A stretch of 7,886 nucleotides of DNA from Phycisphaerae bacterium. Its GTDB lineage: Bacteria > Planctomycetota > Phycisphaerae > JAAYCJ01. Below the pieces are notes generated by a model that was given only the letters and a program-made list of their open reading frames with translations, made no database searches and was not told where the DNA came from. The position numbers and the translations under genes were made by a program. This document shows, one piece after another, positions 5,000-7,886 of this stretch (within the stretch, counting starts at the first letter, position 1; every line of letters begins with the position of its first letter). The stretch lies in contig JAAZAW010000162.1 of NCBI GenBank assembly GCA_012514125.1, positions 1 to 7,886 on the forward strand, in the 5' to 3' direction.

Positions 5000-7349
5000 C
5001 TGAGCCTCCTTTCCTGTTTAAATATAGGCAATACGTGGCGGATACTTTTAATCGTTTGATTTCATCTTTATGCTCCATGCCCAGACGAGTCATTTCCTTG
5101 ATCCGTTTAAGACCCGGAGGGGCATCTTGTCCCGGCGTTGTAACATTACGAGCAATATCATACGCCAGGTGTGAACGCCAGATCATGTTTTTCATGTTTG
5201 TTTCATCCGAAGCCATCTTGTAATAATTCAGCAAACGATAGACAAATCCACGATTAATTTTGATGCCTTGTGTTCCGGATTCCGTTAAGGCATCGTTCAG
5301 AAACAACCCGTCATCGAGTGCCTGAGCATAATGATCCCATGTGAGAGTTTCATTGAAGATGGTAATCCGATTTCTACCGGCATCTTTGGCGGACTCAAGC
5401 ATCCCGTCGGCCTGGATCACCGCACGGGCCAAAGGAACTTTCGGATGGATGACCGCCACCGCTGCGGAAATGGTCACATGAGGATTATTGCACGTATAAC
5501 TTCTAAAGGACTCATTAAGAAACTTCGCGAACTCTACGACAGTTGTCCATGGACCGGCCAGCAGTAAATCATCACCGCCGGCATAAACACAGTAGATATT
5601 TTTGAAGTGATCATATCCTGCGGGTGGCGAGACCATTTGCCCCGGTAGAAATCCCTTGAACAAAAAGTCGATTTGACGAGAGAGCATGGCCATTCTCCCC
5701 AAAGAATTATTTTGGCCAAGCCCCTGGCCGAAAATTAACCCCAATCGGTCCATATCCGCTTTAAGAACACCAAGCATGGGATATCCTTTCGACAACCATG
5801 CCAAATCCTCAAAGGACCGTATCTGGCCTTTGTCGTCACGAGGTACATATGTAGCCAGATACTGTCCCTTAAATACTTCGGATAATGGTTTACTGATCTG
5901 ACCCGGGACCAGTTCGGAATAACTCATCAGGCCCTGACGTCTGGACGGTAATGTATCGGAAAGATTAATCCCCGAATAGTTCAAAGGCCAAGCCAATGAA
6001 GTGGCTTCGAATTTTACATCAAGAATTCCTTGAGGGACATTTCCCTCTTTCCCCATCAATATGCCCATAGCCTTGGGCAATGCACCTCCAAGTTCTTCAA
6101 AAAAATCTTTTTCTTCGTCAGTGTGTTTAAGAATATCCACATCATGAATAAATTCATCGGTTCGCCAATGGGTTTTATCAATCAAGCTGCCGGAAAAAAC
6201 TTGCTTCTTCTTGTGTTCAATCGCAGCAACGTTCTGCTGCATGATACTTCCAATATTTTCCTTCAGCAGGTCATCGGCCGAAAGTTGGGTTTCATAGGAT
6301 AAATTAAGGTTTAGAATTCCCTGATATTGACGATAAAACCAATCGTTTATCTTGGCTTCCAATGTATGGAGCATACTTACATTCTGATCGGTATTTGCAA
6401 CCATCAGCGTAAAGCGTCCCCCGGCATCAAAAAGAATATTGAATACGGATAACCCCAGATGTCGCAGAAGATAACGACTCGCGTAATCCGTCAATAATCC
6501 CAGATAGAACGAGCGGGCACGCAAGCGTTTACTGACGCCTTTCTGATCCGACAGCGTATCACGGAAAATATAGGTTTGAATCCCGCTAAGATCTCCCGTT
6601 ACCAGGCGGAATTTCTTTTCCTGCCGATTGCAAATGGATCGCTCATCCAGGGTATTTGTCTGGTCATGATACTGATAAAGCGAAGCGGCAATACAGGCCG
6701 TAGTCAATGAATGATCCAGTAAGGAAATATCGCTCGAATGTATCTGACTCGACGGGACCGACCAGAAATAAACGCTCCCCAGCCATTTGATCTGCTCAAT
6801 ATAAAGATCGATGTCGTCACTTGAGATATCGTCGATGGCCTTTTTAAGCCCACTAAATAACGCCAGATATTCATTCTTTGCGTTATCCCCTGTGAGAGAC
6901 AACGGAAATGATTCCATATCCAGTGTTTGGGGAATAAGACGATATTTCAGGTCGGAGGTTTTATCTTCAGATTCAAACAAAGATACAAAAACACTGCTTA
7001 AACGCAAATTTCGTCCTTGCTCCGAATCACCACGATCCTGACCTGCGGACATCCAATCCGCCTGCTGAATGATATAATCAAGTGGGGTTGACGGACGATG
7101 ATGGCAGGACGCCAGATTTGCGATCGCCGCCTTGCCAATGCCGGTCGGGACATACCCCAAAATCTGTTCAAAAAAATCACTGGTGTAAGCCGCATGCAAA
7201 TGAGTGGAATACCCTCCTTTCGCAGTAGGGCAAACCTGTTGCTTTATTCGTTCCGATTGTTCGCTCAGGACCACTCCTGCACGCTGAGATATCTTGCCCA
7301 CATCATGGAAAAAAGCTCCGATGGAAATTTCTGCAAGAATCTTATCCAT
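4977..7349 (-). CDS. cas10: Type III-A Cas10/Csm1 (HD nuclease and cyclic oligoadenylate synthase)
   Basis: Cas10 is the large signature subunit of type III complexes. Once target RNA is bound it can cut DNA with its HD domain and make cyclic oligoadenylates with its Palm domain. The 790-aa protein opens with an HD motif, FFHDVGK (His15, Asp16). The rest of the domain is present, with HLHAAYTSDFF (50-60), CHHRP (82-86) and ADWMSAGQDR (97-106). The first Palm domain shows LVTGDLSGIQTYIF (249-262) and LFDAGGRFTLMVANT (306-320). The second Palm has LGVLKADMDRLGLIF (526-540) and the cyclase motif YAGGDDLLLAG, with GGDD at 591-594, then AKDAGRNRITIF (654-665). A helical D4-like domain ends the protein. 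The zinc-binding CxxC pairs often present between the Palms are missing. The start at 7349 has AAGGTGG 5 nt upstream, overlapping the cas6 stop. Confidence 0.98.
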   Translation of the reverse strand: MDKILAEISIGAFFHDVGKISQRAGVVLSEQSERIKQQVCPTAKGGYSTHLHAAYTSDFFEQILGYVPTGIGKAAIANLASCHHRPSTPLDYIIQQADWMSAGQDRGDSEQGRNLRLSSVFVSLFESEDKTSDLKYRLIPQTLDMESFPLSLTGDNAKNEYLALFSGLKKAIDDISSDDIDLYIEQIKWLGSVYFWSVPSSQIHSSDISLLDHSLTTACIAASLYQYHDQTNTLDERSICNRQEKKFRLVTGDLSGIQTYIFRDTLSDQKGVSKRLRARSFYLGLLTDYASRYLLRHLGLSVFNILFDAGGRFTLMVANTDQNVSMLHTLEAKINDWFYRQYQGILNLNLSYETQLSADDLLKENIGSIMQQNVAAIEHKKKQVFSGSLIDKTHWRTDEFIHDVDILKHTDEEKDFFEELGGALPKAMGILMGKEGNVPQGILDVKFEATSLAWPLNYSGINLSDTLPSRRQGLMSYSELVPGQISKPLSEVFKGQYLATYVPRDDKGQIRSFEDLAWLSKGYPMLGVLKADMDRLGLIFGQGLGQNNSLGRMAMLSRQIDFLFKGFLPGQMVSPPAGYDHFKNIYCVYAGGDDLLLAGPWTTVVEFAKFLNESFRSYTCNNPHVTISAAVAVIHPKVPLARAVIQADGMLESAKDAGRNRITIFNETLTWDHYAQALDDGLFLNDALTESGTQGIKINRGFVYRLLNYYKMASDETNMKNMIWRSHLAYDIARNVTTPGQDAPPGLKRIKEMTRLGMEHKDEIKRLKVSATYCLYLNRKGGSDGSDVSE
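4980..5006. repeat. 9-bp tandem repeat at the csm1/csm2 overlap
   Basis: Two perfect copies of ATCTGAGCC lie side by side at 4989-5006 (plus strand). A third, diverged copy is at 4980-4988 (6 of 9 bases match). In csm1 they encode the tail GSD-GSD-VSE; in csm2 they include the start and encode MAQ-MYQ. The unit thus places two in-frame ATGs nine bases apart, and only the outer one (4999) has a well-spaced ribosome site. The repeat length is a multiple of three, so gain or loss of a unit would keep both frames. Confidence 0.8.
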
Positions 7350-7359
7350 TCATCCCACC

Positions 7360-7886
7360 TTACCTTTCTGTTTGAATCTCAATGCGCCCAAATCCAAAGC
7401 TCGTTGACTTGCCCAAACCAATTTTCTCGGTCCATTTTAAAATTCCTGCCAATTCGGGTGTCACATTTTTAAAGGATAATCCTCCAACCACACCGTCCAA
7501 TTCAATTTTTCGTTCCTGTCTGCCGGAATACCGATGGAATGAATAATACCTGGTCTCGTCCCTGATTTTCTCCACCATCCCGGCTGAGTGGATCATCTGT
7601 TTCGTCCATTCAGAATCGACGATCTGGTTGGTTCCATAAAAATAATTCATAATCGTGATCCGACGAATGGCGGATTTGATCAAATCATCGAAACAAAAAT
7701 CCTTCAGAGCACATCCATTTTTACGAATGCGAACCGGAGTGACAAAACGTACGCCCAAGTAACCATCTTCAACTGTTGGAGCCGTCTCAAAAACGTAGAT
7801 TTGGGGATTGGGTTTCTTAATACGATTTTGTCCCTTTTCATAAAGAACTTCGCCATCCAGCTGTTCGATACGCGTAATTTCAAACG
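7360..7886 (-). CDS. cas6: CRISPR pre-crRNA endoribonuclease Cas6 (C-terminal part, runs off the right edge)
   Basis: Cas6 cuts the array transcript within each repeat to release crRNAs for the Csm complex. About 175 C-terminal residues are visible. The frame is open to the window edge, and the upstream residues (for example ITRIEQLDGEVLYEKG) continue the protein, so a TTG at 7758 is not the start. The identification rests on the C-terminal signature of the PF10040-type Cas6 family: a VTPVRIRKNG strand, then HRYSGRQERKIELDGVVGG, then the glycine-rich loop EKIGLGKSTSFGFGRIEI before the stop. The catalytic His of Cas6 usually lies in the N-terminal half, outside the window, so activity cannot be judged. 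The stop codon is 10 bp from the csm1 start, consistent with one operon. Another Cas6-like RAMP is possible but less likely. Confidence 0.88.
   Translation of the reverse strand, partial: FEITRIEQLDGEVLYEKGQNRIKKPNPQIYVFETAPTVEDGYLGVRFVTPVRIRKNGCALKDFCFDDLIKSAIRRITIMNYFYGTNQIVDSEWTKQMIHSAGMVEKIRDETRYYSFHRYSGRQERKIELDGVVGGLSFKNVTPELAGILKWTEKIGLGKSTSFGFGRIEIQTER

Noticed and set aside
7756..7758. TTG as the start of the last gene
   Set aside because: The frame stays open to the right edge and the residues beyond this TTG fit the protein, so the gene is simply cut by the window.
1..7886. A new defence system other than CRISPR-Cas
   Set aside because: Every gene in the window is accounted for by a known type III-A component; I see no unrecognised gene between them.

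Overview
The window holds most of a type III-A (Csm) CRISPR-Cas locus. Every gene lies on the minus strand, so the locus reads from right to left: cas6 (3' part only, running off the right edge), cas10/csm1, csm2, csm3, csm4, csm5, cas1, cas2, a leader of about 180 bp, and then the leader end of a CRISPR array that runs off the left edge. The genes are tightly packed. They are joined by ATGA overlaps (csm2-csm3, csm4-csm5), a 23-bp overlap (csm1-csm2) or gaps of 10-12 bp. The one larger gap is 111 bp between csm5 and cas1, and it contains two possible hairpins.

The proteins form an almost complete working set. Cas1 and Cas2 would insert new spacers at the leader end of the array, between cas2 and the first repeat. 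Cas6 would cut the array transcript inside the 36-nt repeat, leaving the usual 8-nt ATTGAAAC tag on the 5' side of each crRNA. Csm1-5 would form the interference complex: Cas10 carries an intact HD nuclease site and an intact GGDD cyclase motif, Csm3 forms the target-cutting backbone with its catalytic Asp, Csm4 caps the 5' tag end, Csm5 caps the 3' end and Csm2 is the small subunit. No Csm6/Csx1-type CARF effector lies between csm5 and cas1 or elsewhere in the window, although Cas10 looks able to make cyclic oligoadenylate. Such an effector may lie beyond either edge.

The organism is a bacterium or archaeon of moderate GC content with strong Shine-Dalgarno sites (AAGGAGG type). The gene content alone does not fix the lineage; a mesophilic bacterium, perhaps a deltaproteobacterium, is only a guess.

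This is mainly a conventional III-A locus rather than an unknown system. The points worth a second look are the absence of the usual zinc-finger cysteines in the Cas10 linker, a small ORF with a good ribosome binding site that runs through the leader into the first repeat, the structured csm5-cas1 gap, and a 9-bp tandem repeat at the csm1/csm2 junction.
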